Positions 14,118 to 14,248 of a stretch of DNA of 14,248 nt are shown in pieces. The first letter of the stretch is position 1. Every line of letters begins with the position of its first letter. Source of the stretch: an uncultured Eubacteriales bacterium (GTDB taxonomy: Bacteria; Bacillota; Clostridia; Oscillospirales; CAG-382); contig CAKSCN010000053.1 in assembly GCA_934444485.1 (NCBI GenBank), positions 1 to 14,248 on the forward strand, given 5' to 3'. Made by a program: the position numbers and the translations under genes. Below the pieces are notes generated by a model, which ran no database searches, was not told where the DNA came from, and saw only the letters and a list, made by a program, of their open reading frames with translations.

Positions 14118-14248
14118 TTGATAAAATTTGAAAATGTATCGAAAACCTACGACGGAAGAAAATATGTCCTCAATGACTTGAATATAACTATAGACGACGG
14201 CGAATTTGTGTTTATAATGGGACCTTCCGGCGCAGGAAATACAACGCT
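14118..14248 (+). CDS. ftsE: Cell division ATP-binding protein FtsE (5' part only)
   Basis: Only the first 43 codons of this ABC ATPase are in the window. FtsE works with the membrane protein FtsX to control peptidoglycan hydrolases at the division site. The start IKFENVSKTYDGRKYVLNDL and the run GEFVFIMGPSGAG (28-40) are characteristic of FtsE. The start is TTG at 14118-14120, with GAGGTG about 6 nt upstream and no in-frame ATG before it. The Walker A motif reads GPSGAGNTT: codon 41 is AAT (Asn, 14238-14240) where an invariant Lys is expected. AAA or AAG would restore it, so this may be a sequence error near the edge, a pseudogene, or a real variant. ftsX would be expected next. Confidence 0.88.
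   Translation, partial: MIKFENVSKTYDGRKYVLNDLNITIDDGEFVFIMGPSGAGNTT

Noticed and set aside
1..14248. CRISPR arrays, tRNA or rRNA genes, insertion sequences, phage or toxin-antitoxin genes
   Set aside because: I looked for spaced direct repeats, cloverleaf-type conserved loops, transposase motifs and terminal inverted repeats and saw none.

Overview
The window looks like ordinary chromosomal DNA of a Clostridia-type Bacillota bacterium, probably an uncultured gut lineage. This rests on the purECFMN gene order, a ZTP-type riboswitch ending in an intrinsic terminator, a ThiI without a rhodanese domain, strong AGGAGG-type ribosome binding sites, consensus sigma-A promoters, and GTG/TTG starts. 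Assignment below class level is a guess. I see no tRNA, rRNA, CRISPR array, transposase or phage gene. No stretch over 300 bases lacks a gene; the longest gaps (4303-4591, 13844-14117, 6551-6794) are regulatory.

Left third (1-4546, minus strand): a de novo purine operon read right to left as purE-purC-purF-purM-purN, with purN running off the left edge. It starts at a near-perfect promoter (TTGACA-17-TACAAT) and has a leader of about 210 nt. The leader carries a ZTP/ZMP (pfl-type) riboswitch followed by a 13-bp terminator hairpin that shares bases with aptamer stem P3. This is the best regulatory feature of the window: ZMP/ZTP, which build up when 10-formyl-THF is short, should allow read-through into the purine genes.

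Middle (4592-8360): an FAD-dependent oxidoreductase (minus) faces away from a TetR-type regulator (plus), with a shared 177-bp gap. A PutP-like sodium/proline symporter follows, with its own upstream promoters and a strong terminator. The three may form a small regulated metabolic unit, but this is inference from layout.

Right third (8389-13889, plus strand): one promoter appears to drive a tight cluster: a cytosolic GxDLY/SGNH hydrolase, a two-helix membrane protein of unknown function, thiI, cinA, and a Methyltransf_32-type SAM-dependent methyltransferase. Junctions overlap or are 11 to 32 nt apart, and the cluster ends at a terminator. A new extended -10 promoter then leads into ftsE, cut by the right edge. 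As written, ftsE has a TTG start and an Asn where the Walker A lysine should be.

Most of the window is housekeeping. The features most worth a second look are the riboswitch-controlled pur operon, the altered FtsE P-loop, the uncharacterised membrane protein and methyltransferase next to thiI/cinA, and the possible operators around tetR and putP.
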